Shown here: positions 18,152-26,270 of the stretch, in pieces | Layout of the letters: every line of letters begins with the position of its first letter | Position numbering within the stretch: the stretch's first letter is position 1 | Assembly: GCF_001654835.1 (NCBI RefSeq) | Contig: NZ_LXEP01000026.1 | Span: 1 to 64,000, forward strand | Direction: 5' to 3' | Length of the DNA stretch: 64,000 nucleotides | From: Buttiauxella gaviniae ATCC 51604 | Lineage (GTDB): Bacteria; Pseudomonadota; Gammaproteobacteria; Enterobacterales; Enterobacteriaceae | Position numbers and translations under genes: made by a program | Notes under the pieces: generated by a model | The model's input: only the letters and a program-made list of their open reading frames with translations | Databases searched by the model: none | Told to the model about the DNA's origin: nothing

Positions 18152-19039
18152 ATGACCAGACTTACCGCAAAAGATTTCCCTCCTGAATTACTCGAATACT
18201 TCGATTTTTATGTACACGGCAAAATCAGCAAACGCGAGTTTCTCGATCTGGCGGGGAAATTTGTTGTTGGTGGCCTTTCGGCCGTGGCGCTCGGTACATT
18301 GCTGACCCCAAATTATGCCTTCGCGACGCAAGTGGAGTTTACCGATCCAGATATTGTCGCTGAATACATTGAGTACCCAAGTCCACAAGGGCATGGCCAG
18401 GTGAGAGGCTACATGGTGCGCCCGGCAAAAGCCGTGGGCAAAGTACCGGGCGTGGTCGTGGTGCATGAAAACCGTGGGCTTAATCCTTACATCGAAGATG
18501 TGGCGCGACGCGTTGCCAAAGCGGGTTTTATTGCATTAGCTCCTGATGGATTAAGTTCGGTTGGCGGCTATCCTGGCAATGATGAAAAAGGCCGCGAGCT
18601 ACAATCTCAGGTCGATCCGACCAAACTGATGAATGATTTCTTTGCCGCGATAGAATTTTTGATGCATCACGATTCGGTCACGGGAAAAGTGGGGATCACC
18701 GGTTTTTGTTACGGCGGAGGAGTAGCCAATGCCGCTGCGGTCGCTTACCCGGAATTAGCAGCCGCCGTACCGTTCTATGGTCGCCAGCCAAAAACTGAAG
18801 ATGTACCGCGTATCAAAGCACCTTTATTACTTCATTATGGCGAGCTCGATTCGCGCATTAATGAGGGATGGCCTGCTTATGAAGCGGCTCTGAAAGCCAA
18901 TAATATAGTCTACGAAGGTTATATCTATCCGGGCGTGAATCATGGCTTCCACAACGATTCGACTCCGCGTTACGACAAAGCCGCGGCAGAACTTGCATGG
19001 ACGAGAACCATTGATTGGTTCCACAAATACCTGGTTTAA
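18152..19039 (+). CDS. Dienelactone hydrolase family protein, YghX-like
   Basis: A 295-residue alpha/beta hydrolase of the dienelactone hydrolase family, like E. coli YghX (disrupted in many E. coli strains). The nucleophile is Cys in GFCYGGG; Asp in GELDSRIN and His in NHGFHND complete the triad. The N-terminus (residues 20-60) has SKREFLDLAGKF followed by a hydrophobic stretch and TPNYAFA, resembling a Tat signal with Lys-Arg in place of twin Arg, so export is possible. Natural substrate unknown. Its TAA shares the palindrome TTAA with the stop of the convergent cyclase gene. Confidence 0.85.
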   Translation: MTRLTAKDFPPELLEYFDFYVHGKISKREFLDLAGKFVVGGLSAVALGTLLTPNYAFATQVEFTDPDIVAEYIEYPSPQGHGQVRGYMVRPAKAVGKVPGVVVVHENRGLNPYIEDVARRVAKAGFIALAPDGLSSVGGYPGNDEKGRELQSQVDPTKLMNDFFAAIEFLMHHDSVTGKVGITGFCYGGGVANAAAVAYPELAAAVPFYGRQPKTEDVPRIKAPLLLHYGELDSRINEGWPAYEAALKANNIVYEGYIYPGVNHGFHNDSTPRYDKAAAELAWTRTIDWFHKYLV

Positions 19040-20001
19040 GACTGAATAATAATCCTGGCACCCAACGCGATACCATTTTTGCCGGTGCGTTTAATCAAGT
19101 ACATCGACTCATCGGCTCGAATCACCGCATTATTAAAAGTGTCGTCCACCCAGGATTCATTCACCCCAATAGAAGCTCCTACTTTGGCGGCGCCATTACC
19201 TAATTCGAACGGGGTGATGGCGGCATCCAGACAGCATCTGGCGATGTGGTTTATCTCGGGATGTTCCAGCGACCAGGGCAATAACAGGATAAATTCATCT
19301 CCCCCAATGCGGCCAATGGTGACCTCTGGTGGGCAGGATTCGTGCAGGCGCTGGCTCAGTTGCAACAGCACTTCATCACCGCTGCGATGGCCCAGCGTAT
19401 CGTTAACGTTTTTGAAGTCATCGAGATCGATAAACGCTATCGAAAGTGGGCCCAATTTTTTTAGCAGATCGAACTGCGCTTGAAGCGCGTGGCGGTTGGC
19501 AAGGCCTGTGAGGGGGTCGTGATTGGCAAGTTTTGCTAGTTGCTGCTCGTACTGCTTTTCTTTGGTCATATCAATGTGGGTGCCGGTAACTTTCAGCGGT
19601 TTCCCGTCATCACTCCATTCGGTCACACGGCCCCGATCCAGCACCCATGTGATGGTGCCATTTTTCGCCTGCATGCGATGCAGTGCTTCATAAAATGGCG
19701 CTTTACCTTCAAGGTGGTTATAAAACGCGGACAGCACCATCTCTTTATCTTCAGGATGCAGATGGTCACGCCACACATCAAAATGAGCGCTAAGTTCTTT
19801 GGGCTGAAAGCCCAGCATGGAACCCCAGCGACGGTTGAAAATAACCAACTTGCCGCTTGGCACATCGAGCTGCCATAAACATAAGCCTGTCCCGTCCAGC
19901 GCTGCACTGAGCTTATTGCGAGAGTCGTGTGCAATTCTTTTGAGTCGGGCATTGTGTTTTTTAAGGTTCTGAATCTGCTGCCTGAGTATCTCTTCTGACA
20001 T
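19036..20001 (-). CDS. PAS-GGDEF diguanylate cyclase
   Basis: A 321-residue soluble protein. An N-terminal coiled stretch (1-30) leads into a PAS domain with PAC tail (about 35-145, ending TGTHIDMTKEK). A GGDEF domain follows (about 155-318) with ANHDPLTGLANR, the metal-binding FIDLDDFKNVND and an intact IGGDEF active site. It should make cyclic di-GMP from two GTP under PAS control. The RxxD product-inhibition site is absent: the position holds CPPE. No TM segment is seen, so it is cytosolic. It overlaps the convergent dienelactone hydrolase gene tail-to-tail by 4 bp. Confidence 0.9.
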   Translation of the reverse strand: MSEEILRQQIQNLKKHNARLKRIAHDSRNKLSAALDGTGLCLWQLDVPSGKLVIFNRRWGSMLGFQPKELSAHFDVWRDHLHPEDKEMVLSAFYNHLEGKAPFYEALHRMQAKNGTITWVLDRGRVTEWSDDGKPLKVTGTHIDMTKEKQYEQQLAKLANHDPLTGLANRHALQAQFDLLKKLGPLSIAFIDLDDFKNVNDTLGHRSGDEVLLQLSQRLHESCPPEVTIGRIGGDEFILLLPWSLEHPEINHIARCCLDAAITPFELGNGAAKVGASIGVNESWVDDTFNNAVIRADESMYLIKRTGKNGIALGARIIIQS

Positions 20002-20079
20002 TGACCACAGTTATGAGCAAATAATATCCATTCTTAACAGCTATTAATTACTTGTAAATATGGCAATGAAAAAATCGTG

Positions 20080-20991
20080 CTAATTCCACAAACGTTTTGT
20101 CGTTGTGGCCATTTTTTCTTTCTCTACAGGAATGACGGACAGCAACACGCCGCATAACATTCCCGCGAGCAGAATCCACGATGTTTGAGAAAACACGCTG
20201 CCCATCACTACACACTCCAGGATGACCGCGATAACCGGAAAGCAGATAAATACCAAAGAGGTGTTAAAAGTCGAAATGCGTTTTTGCAGCGAGAAATAAC
20301 ACAAGATCCCGAACACGCTAGCCACGACGCCGAGGTAAATAATCGAAGAAAAAGACAACCAGGTGATGTTTTCAATTTCCGGCCTTTCCACTACCGCGCC
20401 AGTCAATGTGAGCAGTAAACCCGCAGCCAGACAAGGCAAGGCGTTAAATGTGAAAAGCGAAATCTGGCAACTGCGCTTTTTGCATTGCACATACATATAA
20501 GCATGCATGGTGACTGCCGCCACGACAGCAAATGCGCCTTTCCAGTTATTACTGAGACTGTTTCTGGACTCTTCCTGCAACAGACAAAACAGGGAGAGCA
20601 TTGCCAACATTGCGCCCATCAGCTGCAACAGGCTGGTGGGGGCATTGAGTACCACAATAGAAATCAGAAGCACGGCGACGGGCATTCCGGCGAAGATTAT
20701 CGCCGCAGTGCTGGCGTTAACGTATTGCTCGCCGTAAATCACCAGCGTAAAGGGCAGGCAGAAACAAAATAGGAACACGCAGAACTGGAAGAACCGGTGC
20801 CCTGGCGGAAATAACAATGATGACCGCGTAACGTGCAACAGCCATAGCAGCAAGGGTGCTGCGCTTAAGAAGCGCAGCCCGGTGGCAAATATCGGCGGCA
20901 TGCTGACCAACGCAAACTTCATGGCAAGCCAGGTTGTTCCCCACGTCAGAATAACGATGGCGAAAAGAATAAACATTTTTGTTTTCTGCAT
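20080..20991 (-). CDS. EamA/DMT family transporter
   Basis: A 303-residue membrane protein with ten hydrophobic segments in two EamA repeats, beginning MFILFAIVILTWGTTWLAMK, whose WGTTW is typical of the RhaT/EamA group. It ends with a basic tail (EKEKMATTTKRLWN). The substrate is unknown; relatives export amino acids or metabolites. It is the downstream neighbour of the HlyD/DUF3302 pair on the same strand, 26 bp beyond the HlyD stop, so the three may be co-transcribed. Confidence 0.82.
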   Translation of the reverse strand: MQKTKMFILFAIVILTWGTTWLAMKFALVSMPPIFATGLRFLSAAPLLLWLLHVTRSSLLFPPGHRFFQFCVFLFCFCLPFTLVIYGEQYVNASTAAIIFAGMPVAVLLISIVVLNAPTSLLQLMGAMLAMLSLFCLLQEESRNSLSNNWKGAFAVVAAVTMHAYMYVQCKKRSCQISLFTFNALPCLAAGLLLTLTGAVVERPEIENITWLSFSSIIYLGVVASVFGILCYFSLQKRISTFNTSLVFICFPVIAVILECVVMGSVFSQTSWILLAGMLCGVLLSVIPVEKEKMATTTKRLWN

Positions 20992-21017
20992 GGGGCGGCT
21001 CCCTTTTTTACCTTAAA

Positions 21018-22157
21018 TTAATGATCAATATAGAGATAGTGCATCCAGCTGGTCATACGCAGCAGGATTTTACGAATAATGGAAACGTGCTCGAAATAAC
21101 CGGAATACACTGCGACCTGGCCCATGGTTCCTGCGGGTAGCCTTTGAACATCGGCAACGTTTTTCAGCTCAATTTCTGCATAGATACCGTCGAGTTTCGG
21201 GTCAAGGCTCAAGCCTTGTAGATGGCCTTGCGCCTGATAGCTGCTGTTAGCGATCGCGGGGAGGATTTGCTTCACAGTCCCTTGCACGACACTGCCGGGC
21301 AGGCCATTAAATACCACTTCGGCCTGGTCACCTGCGACTAAGCGTAGGGCGGAGTTTTGGCGGAATACGGCATAAACACTGGTTTTTTGATCCGGAACGA
21401 ACACCATCACTGGGCGCAGCGGCAACGGGCGCACGAACATACCGGGTTTCAGGAAAAGCTGTGTCGCGTAGCCATCGCTCGGCGCGCGAACCACGGTTTT
21501 TGCAAGGAAGTACTCTGCTTCTTTGAGGTTTGCTTTCAGCCGGTAAACCGTGGCGTTTTCACCGTTTATCATGGCATCAAGCTGTGCCGCTGTTTGATCT
21601 CTCTTTGAGAGGGAAGATCGCCACTGTGCCTGCGCGGCCAGATACGTCTGCTGTGCGCGAACCACTTCTTGATCTGTAAACGGGCTTTTCAGTTTGTCCC
21701 GGCTGCCGTTGCGGTAACGGTCTGCATCTTTCAAGGCTAAATCACGCTCAGCTTTCGCCTGCGCAATATCTGCGTTTTCGGAAGCAAGGCGTGCTTTGAG
21801 CATCTCTACGTTTTGCTGGGCGCTTTCTATCTCACCTTTTATTGCTTCGACTTTGGCTTCATAGGCAGTGGGGTCAACTCGAAATAGGAAATCCCCTTTT
21901 TTCAGTTTCTTATTGGCTTTGGCGGTCACTTCTACCACGACGCCTTGCACTTCTGGGATGATGGGTAACGTAACGGTAACCATCTGGGCTCGTTCGGTAT
22001 ATGGATGGTTATAATTCATTAATAATAACAACGAGCCAATAAGAATAATGCCACCCAATACAGCAGTAGGCACACTCCATTTATTTAACGGAATTTTAAA
22101 GAATTTAAATATACCGAAGCAAATGGCGGTATAAGTAAGAATAAGTAATAAATCCAC
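21018..22157 (-). CDS. HlyD family membrane-fusion protein, YiaV/YibH-like
   Basis: A 379-residue membrane-fusion (periplasmic adaptor) protein matching E. coli YibH/YiaV along its length. Two N-terminal TM segments (about 3-20 and 32-50) precede the biotinyl-lipoyl half motif (IIPEVQGVVVEVTAKANKKL), a long coiled-coil hairpin (90-200), the second lipoyl half (VRAPSDGYATQLFLKPG) and a beta-barrel domain. The conserved end RMTSWMHYLYIDH is shared with YibH. Such adaptors link an inner-membrane pump to an outer-membrane channel, but no pump is adjacent. It follows a DUF3302 gene, as in E. coli yiaVW and yibHI. Confidence 0.88.
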   Translation of the reverse strand: MDLLLILTYTAICFGIFKFFKIPLNKWSVPTAVLGGIILIGSLLLLMNYNHPYTERAQMVTVTLPIIPEVQGVVVEVTAKANKKLKKGDFLFRVDPTAYEAKVEAIKGEIESAQQNVEMLKARLASENADIAQAKAERDLALKDADRYRNGSRDKLKSPFTDQEVVRAQQTYLAAQAQWRSSLSKRDQTAAQLDAMINGENATVYRLKANLKEAEYFLAKTVVRAPSDGYATQLFLKPGMFVRPLPLRPVMVFVPDQKTSVYAVFRQNSALRLVAGDQAEVVFNGLPGSVVQGTVKQILPAIANSSYQAQGHLQGLSLDPKLDGIYAEIELKNVADVQRLPAGTMGQVAVYSGYFEHVSIIRKILLRMTSWMHYLYIDH

Positions 22158-22173
22158 AATGAATCCTGCTCAA

Positions 22174-22503
22174 TTAGTCGGTTACTGATGACTTGCTTTG
22201 GTTTTTCTCATGCTGGGATTCCAGCCGGAGTAACCTTTCACGTAGCATTTCCATTTCATTATTTTTGACGGCAAACCCCCAGCCTCTGTCTTCACGATAT
22301 AACATCGCCCAGATCCACAGGAACGGCCATAAAACATGCAAAGTAAATAGACTTACCCATCCTGCAGCATGAATAGCATCTTGATGCGGATGGTTACGAT
22401 GCACTGCTATTTCATAGGGGATGTCGTGGACAACAATAACGCCATAAAAGAGCGTCAGTGCCACGAAAATAAGTGCGCCTAAGGCAAAGTAATCGAGAAA
22501 CAT
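22174..22503 (-). CDS. DUF3302 inner-membrane protein, YiaW/YibI-like
   Basis: A 109-residue membrane protein of the DUF3302 family. Two TM helices (about 3-25 and 48-67) flank the conserved VVHDIPYEIAVHRNHPHQDAIH segment; a charged, probably coiled tail follows. Start 22503 (MFLDYFALG) agrees with YiaW and YibI, and the longer upstream reading lacks family similarity. It lies 16 nt before the HlyD-family gene, and this pairing is conserved in E. coli (yiaW with yiaV, yibI with yibH). Function unknown; probably a small partner of the adaptor protein. Confidence 0.87.
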   Translation of the reverse strand: MFLDYFALGALIFVALTLFYGVIVVHDIPYEIAVHRNHPHQDAIHAAGWVSLFTLHVLWPFLWIWAMLYREDRGWGFAVKNNEMEMLRERLLRLESQHEKNQSKSSVTD

Positions 22504-22826
22504 AGATGGGTGCCCCCGTGAGAAAATGTCTGGAGACACTAAAGATAAGGCGTGTATGGCTCCACTTTTATTTTGTTTAAAAATAAATGGAGGATAAATA
22601 TTCAATTGCACAAAGCCATAATAGTGTGCAAGAGGAAAGCTTGAAAATTACAATTCTTTGCATCCTGGAAATAGTTGTAAGAATGTTGCTGAATATTGTT
22701 TTAGTTTTAATAAACACGGTTGTATCTATAAGCCAAACATCGCACTGTAGCGCACCCAGCGAGATCTTTGGCGTGGTATATACTTCAAGGAACCTGTGCA
22801 TACCGTGAGTAATTTCAGGAAAAATA
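22504..22826. promoter_or_regulatory. Divergent region, DUF3302 gene / IprA-like regulator
   Basis: This AT-rich 323-bp gap separates divergent genes and must contain both promoters. No palindrome, operator or RNA gene is evident. The IprA-like regulator may control itself and the HlyD/DUF3302 pair from here, by analogy with other divergent regulators only. Confidence 0.35.
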
Positions 22827-23456
22827 ATGACTATCTCTCCTCCAACCCGCCCGGAATCAGCTATCCAGCGTCTGATTGCCATCCTCGAACCCCACGGAAC
22901 ACCGATGGAGGTGATTCCCCGTAAACGGATAAACTGGGAATATAAAGAGATCCCGCAATTTTATATCTTCAAGCAAGGCGAGATCTCTGTCTTGCGGGCC
23001 ACTGATGGCCTGGTTATCGCCACGGTTTCTGGCCAGAATCTGTTTGGTATTGCAGAAAGCATCCAGCCATTACGTAGCCATATTTTGCGAGTAGAAACTG
23101 AATGCACCATGCTGCGTCTTGATGCCAGCCTTGCTCATGAAATCATTACTCAGGAAGGGATGTGGAAAGATATTGCGGTGATACTTGCTTATTATACCAC
23201 CCATCTTTTCTATCGCGATTCTGTGGTGGTGCAGCAACGTACCTATTCCATCATTCGAGGCCATCTTATTGAAATGAACCGTCTGCCGGAAGATTCGCGG
23301 TTGAGAACATCCATTCTTGATTACATTCAGGAAAGAACTCACTTATCGCGCAGCAGTATTTTGAATGTGATGTTTGCACTAAAAAATGGTGGATACATCG
23401 ATATTAAACGAGGTGGGTATTTACTGGAAGTGATCAACTTACCGGAGAAATTCTGA
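22827..23456 (+). CDS. CRP/FNR-fold regulator, IprA-like
   Basis: A 209-residue protein with an N-terminal cyclic-nucleotide-binding-like beta barrel (about 35-120, FYIFKQGEISVLRATDGLVI) and a C-terminal winged helix-turn-helix (about 145-200, RTHLSRSSILNVMFALKNGG). It resembles the E. coli/Salmonella YaiV/IprA group, a regulator implicated in oxidative stress and virulence. The residues that bind cAMP in CRP are not evident and no FNR-type Cys cluster is present, so the ligand is unknown. It is divergent from the HlyD/DUF3302 genes. Confidence 0.75.
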   Translation: MTISPPTRPESAIQRLIAILEPHGTPMEVIPRKRINWEYKEIPQFYIFKQGEISVLRATDGLVIATVSGQNLFGIAESIQPLRSHILRVETECTMLRLDASLAHEIITQEGMWKDIAVILAYYTTHLFYRDSVVVQQRTYSIIRGHLIEMNRLPEDSRLRTSILDYIQERTHLSRSSILNVMFALKNGGYIDIKRGGYLLEVINLPEKF

Positions 23457-23492
23457 GGCAGGTTTACATTCTGCTTAATTAATAAAAGCACT

Positions 23493-23510
23493 GGCGAAAT
23501 AATTTTCGCC
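23493..23510 (+). terminator. Terminator after the IprA-like gene
   Basis: GGCGAAA (23493-23499) pairs with TTTCGCC (23504-23510), with a T-rich stretch CTTCTTTTATTT beginning a few nt later. Confidence 0.5.
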
Positions 23511-23634
23511 CAATCTTCTTTTATTTAAAATTAAACAAAAATCAAATTCCCTCTCCCCGGGAGTCTGAATACCATCCATCCCTGAAATATCAAAACCATA
23601 GAGTTATCTCTCTGTAGCGATTTCAAGGATTATG

Positions 23635-24177
23635 ATGAAAAAGACTCTTATTGCGTTAATCGTATTCAACACCTTTGCAGTAACGAATGCTAATGCGGTG
23701 GCATTTCACGGTGAGGCTGGTGCCGATTGGACTAATCTTGGAATGAGTTTTGGTGCAAACGAACCGGGTTTTACCTTCAATGGTAACTGGGCGCACAACG
23801 ATAATGATGGTGATATTGCCAGTCTGGGAATGGGCTGGAATATACCGCTTGGATCTGTTTTGGTGACATTGGGTGGGAAAACACTGTACCTCAATCCGAG
23901 TGATGGTGATGAAGGTTATGCCGTAGCCGTTGGCGGTGGCGCGCAACTTCCACTTGGTGATCATTTTAGTCTGTTTGGTGACGCATATTATTCGCCTGAT
24001 TCGCTCTCCAGTGGTGTTGAGCAGTATGGGGAAGCTAATGCAGGCATTCGCTGGAAAGTTAACCCAACGCTGTCAGTTGAAGGTGGGTATCGCTATGTGG
24101 GTATGCAGGGAAAAGATGGTCATAGCGATAACATCTTAGCCGATGGGGGCTATGCTGCGGTTAATTTCAACTTCTGA
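23635..24177 (+). CDS. yfaZ: YfaZ family outer-membrane protein
   Basis: A 180-residue exported protein equal in length to E. coli YfaZ. A signal peptide (MKKTLIALIVFNTFAVTNANA) precedes alternating beta strands rich in Gly and aromatics, ending in F (AAVNFNF) as expected for an outer-membrane barrel. Family hallmarks NWAHNDNDGD, GYAVAVGGGAQL, YYSPDSLSSGVEQY and AGIRWKVNPTLS are present. The function is unknown. The second of two tandem ATGs (23635) is preferred, as AGGA is 5 nt from it but 2 nt from the first. The gene sits alone between two terminators. Confidence 0.88.
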   Translation: MKKTLIALIVFNTFAVTNANAVAFHGEAGADWTNLGMSFGANEPGFTFNGNWAHNDNDGDIASLGMGWNIPLGSVLVTLGGKTLYLNPSDGDEGYAVAVGGGAQLPLGDHFSLFGDAYYSPDSLSSGVEQYGEANAGIRWKVNPTLSVEGGYRYVGMQGKDGHSDNILADGGYAAVNFNF

Positions 24178-24332
24178 TCAATTTATTTTTATATGCGAAG
24201 ACAATTGCCCGATTACAAATTGCGCATTAAAATTATTTTGTTGATGCATCAAGTCTCATTGATATTATCAATCCCGAGTGATTAGATATTTTTAATGTTG
24301 TTTGTGCGTTTTATTGCGCACAATACAATGTG

Positions 24333-24359
24333 CCCGCCTGTCCGGCGGGTATTTTTTTT
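24333..24359 (+). terminator. Strong intrinsic terminator after yfaZ
   Basis: CCCGCC (24333-24338) pairs with GGCGGG (24344-24349) and is followed by a run of eight T. It works on the plus strand only. It lies within the 341-bp gap 24178-24518; the remainder of that gap is AT-rich and holds no gene I can support. Confidence 0.8.
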
Positions 24360-24518
24360 ACCTATAAGGCAGCATTTATTTTTAAATAAAAAGATAATTG
24401 AGAACTGAGGAAAATGGTTCTATGCTGTTTATAGCCAATAAGGATGTAGGCTATGTAAGTAATAATCAAATAGTTAGTGCTCAGCAGCCACACTATGGCA
24501 ACATAGTGTGGCTTTATC

Positions 24519-24902
24519 CTATGTTTTGTATATAAAATTAATTTGGCGAGCCGCAGTAACATAGCAGTAAAACAAAACAGCATCGATAATGATGTTACTT
24601 ACTGAGAAATAAAACCCAGAAAGTAATAATATTAGCTTGTGTGCGGCGAAATAAATAACCATAAGCACTGCGCCAATCTTGCTCTTGATAAAAATAAGAT
24701 AGGTGAGTAGTGCAATAACTAAAAACTCAACAGGAGTTTGTAGGTATTTCAATTCAAAATAATTACTGTATTCATTAAATATTACCGTGAATATAGTGTA
24801 CAGCAATGAAAATAACCCTGCCAGCCAACCTTGACGGTTCTGTTTATCTTTGCGATGTGGTTCTTCACTTGATTCAATCTGGACATTTTTGGTTTTTTTC
24901 AT
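24519..24902 (-). CDS. Small hypothetical membrane protein
   Basis: A 127-residue protein I do not recognise. A charged N-terminus (MKKTKNVQIESSEE, then HRKDKQNRQ) is followed by about four hydrophobic helices between residues 27 and 120. Its ATG lies 29 nt inside the end of the upstream small membrane gene, so the pair looks translationally coupled. The region is AT-rich relative to its neighbours, a possible sign of recent acquisition. It might be an immunity-like or accessory membrane protein, but nothing in the sequence shows this. Confidence 0.55.
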   Translation of the reverse strand: MKKTKNVQIESSEEPHRKDKQNRQGWLAGLFSLLYTIFTVIFNEYSNYFELKYLQTPVEFLVIALLTYLIFIKSKIGAVLMVIYFAAHKLILLLSGFYFSVSNIIIDAVLFYCYVTAARQINFIYKT

Positions 24903-25059
24903 TTGGCCAGCGTGCAGTTGCGATATAAAAGTATACGAACAAATTGACTAATGGAAGCAATAATAAAATTGAAACCCAGGGTTTCAGTCCGGTACGTTTG
25001 ACAATAATCCATTGCAAAAATATGAATAAGAACAAAGTTATAACCTGTGTGATAAGCAT
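24874..25059 (-). CDS. Tiny hypothetical two-helix membrane protein
   Basis: A 61-residue protein with two hydrophobic helices (about 2-20 and 29-49) joined by a basic loop (VKRTGLKPW) and a polar tail. The start at 25059 is favoured by GGAG 6 nt upstream; an in-frame ATG at 25071 is the alternative. It is first of a two-gene unit with the 127-residue membrane protein, overlapping it by 29 nt. No family recognised. Confidence 0.5.
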   Translation of the reverse strand: MLITQVITLFLFIFLQWIIVKRTGLKPWVSILLLLPLVNLFVYFYIATARWPNEKNQKCPD

Positions 25060-25226
25060 TGGATACTCCATGTGACATATAACCTTTATTATAATAATAA
25101 ACTTTTGAATACAATTAATTGGTTTGTTTAAAAATAAATAACTAATGATTTCTAATGACGTTGTTAGTGCGTTAATAATGTGGGCGTTCAGATGCTATTA
25201 ATACACACTATGTCTAAGGGTATAGA

Positions 25227-25628
25227 ATGAAAAAAGTATTTAAAATTGCCACATTGATTACGGTACTGGCTTTTTCAGGAATGGCTGTTGCATCTTCTGC
25301 TACAGAAACGCTGCCGCAGGATTCATTGGCGAAGCAATTAAATTTCTCACCAGAGCAAACGCAGAAGGTAAAAGCCCTGCGTGAAGATTCGCAAAAAGAG
25401 ATCGCCAAAATTAATACCGATGCTTTAACACAAGATGCGATTGTTGATATGTTCCATTCTGGCGTCTGGGATGATAGCGCAGCGAAGAAACAACTTAATG
25501 CCATCGGTGATATTCAGAGTAAGGTGCGCTACCAGCGAGCAAAGTACCTGTTTAATGTCAGCCAGGTGTTAACCACGGAACAAAAAAAGCAGTTACAGCA
25601 AATGCTGATTGAGAAGCAGCTTTACTGA
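25227..25628 (+). CDS. Spy/CpxP family periplasmic protein
   Basis: A 133-residue exported protein. The signal peptide ends near residue 22 (AVASS). The mature part is all-helical and holds the two LTxxQ-like motifs of the Spy/CpxP family: NFSPEQTQKVKAL and VLTTEQKKQLQQML. Spy and CpxP are cradle-shaped periplasmic proteins, a chaperone and a Cpx-pathway brake respectively. This one is shorter than Spy (161 residues in E. coli) and its exact role is open. It is monocistronic, followed by REP-like palindromes. Confidence 0.78.
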   Translation: MKKVFKIATLITVLAFSGMAVASSATETLPQDSLAKQLNFSPEQTQKVKALREDSQKEIAKINTDALTQDAIVDMFHSGVWDDSAAKKQLNAIGDIQSKVRYQRAKYLFNVSQVLTTEQKKQLQQMLIEKQLY

Positions 25629-25646
25629 TTATTGAGTGAAAGAGAG

Positions 25647-25719
25647 TCGGATGGAGCATCGCTTATCCGAGCTGCGGTAAGTCGTTGGTTGGTGGACTAG
25701 CGTAAGCGACATCCACCAA
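25647..25719. repeat. Pair of REP-like palindromes
   Basis: TCGGAT/ATCCGA (25647-25670) and TTGGTGGA/TCCACCAA (25689-25719) each enclose a GC-rich loop with GCG or GCGTAAGCG. Stem and loop composition match the pair at 62613-62690, so both belong to one REP/BIME family. They lie between convergent genes, a usual REP position. Confidence 0.65.
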
Positions 25720-25730
25720 TTTTAGTTGGC

Positions 25731-26123
25731 TCAGGATGTTTTCTCTTTTATTGGCTTTAAGGCTTTGCCAATCTGTACTAATCCATCTTTGTTTTGATCT
25801 TTTAGATAAGTGTTATTCAGCTCATCGAATTGTTCGAGCCGAGTCAGCGCCTGGAAAACATTATCAATACCATAGCGATTATCAAAAACATCTACACTTC
25901 TTAGGTTATCGACCCGTGCCGCTTTTATTTCTGTAGTGAGACGGGTAATCACCTCCTTATTAGAAGTATGCAATGTTTGCAATTCTTCCGGGGTGCTATT
26001 AATCGCTGGAGACATCGTGCCGGGATGGAATTCGAGGGTATTTAGGGCTTCGACCGCCTCATCACCTGGATTGGCACACCCGGCAATAACGAAAGTGAAT
26101 ACGAGTACGAATTTTTTTAACAC
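25731..26123 (-). CDS. Hypothetical lipoprotein
   Basis: A 130-residue predicted lipoprotein of unknown function. The N-terminus (MLKKFVLVFTFVIAGCANPG) is a type II signal with lipobox VIAGC; Ala at +3 and Asn at +2 after the Cys do not give a clear inner-membrane retention signal. The rest is polar and mostly helical (TEIKAARVDNLRSVDVFDNR). The GTG at 26123 is chosen because AAGGAAAT stands just upstream and it begins the signal peptide. It stands alone, convergent with the Spy-like gene. Confidence 0.65.
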   Translation of the reverse strand: MLKKFVLVFTFVIAGCANPGDEAVEALNTLEFHPGTMSPAINSTPEELQTLHTSNKEVITRLTTEIKAARVDNLRSVDVFDNRYGIDNVFQALTRLEQFDELNNTYLKDQNKDGLVQIGKALKPIKEKTS

Positions 26124-26270
26124 GATATTTCCTTGCAGTTTGCTCACTGAATAATTCAGACGGCAACTTACCTGCAACGGTTAGGCTTAAACCACCCATA
26201 GTTTGTTTAATTTTAAATTTTTACGCCCTGCATACTGCAACTTGCAGGGCGTAGTTGAGTACAACTGTGT

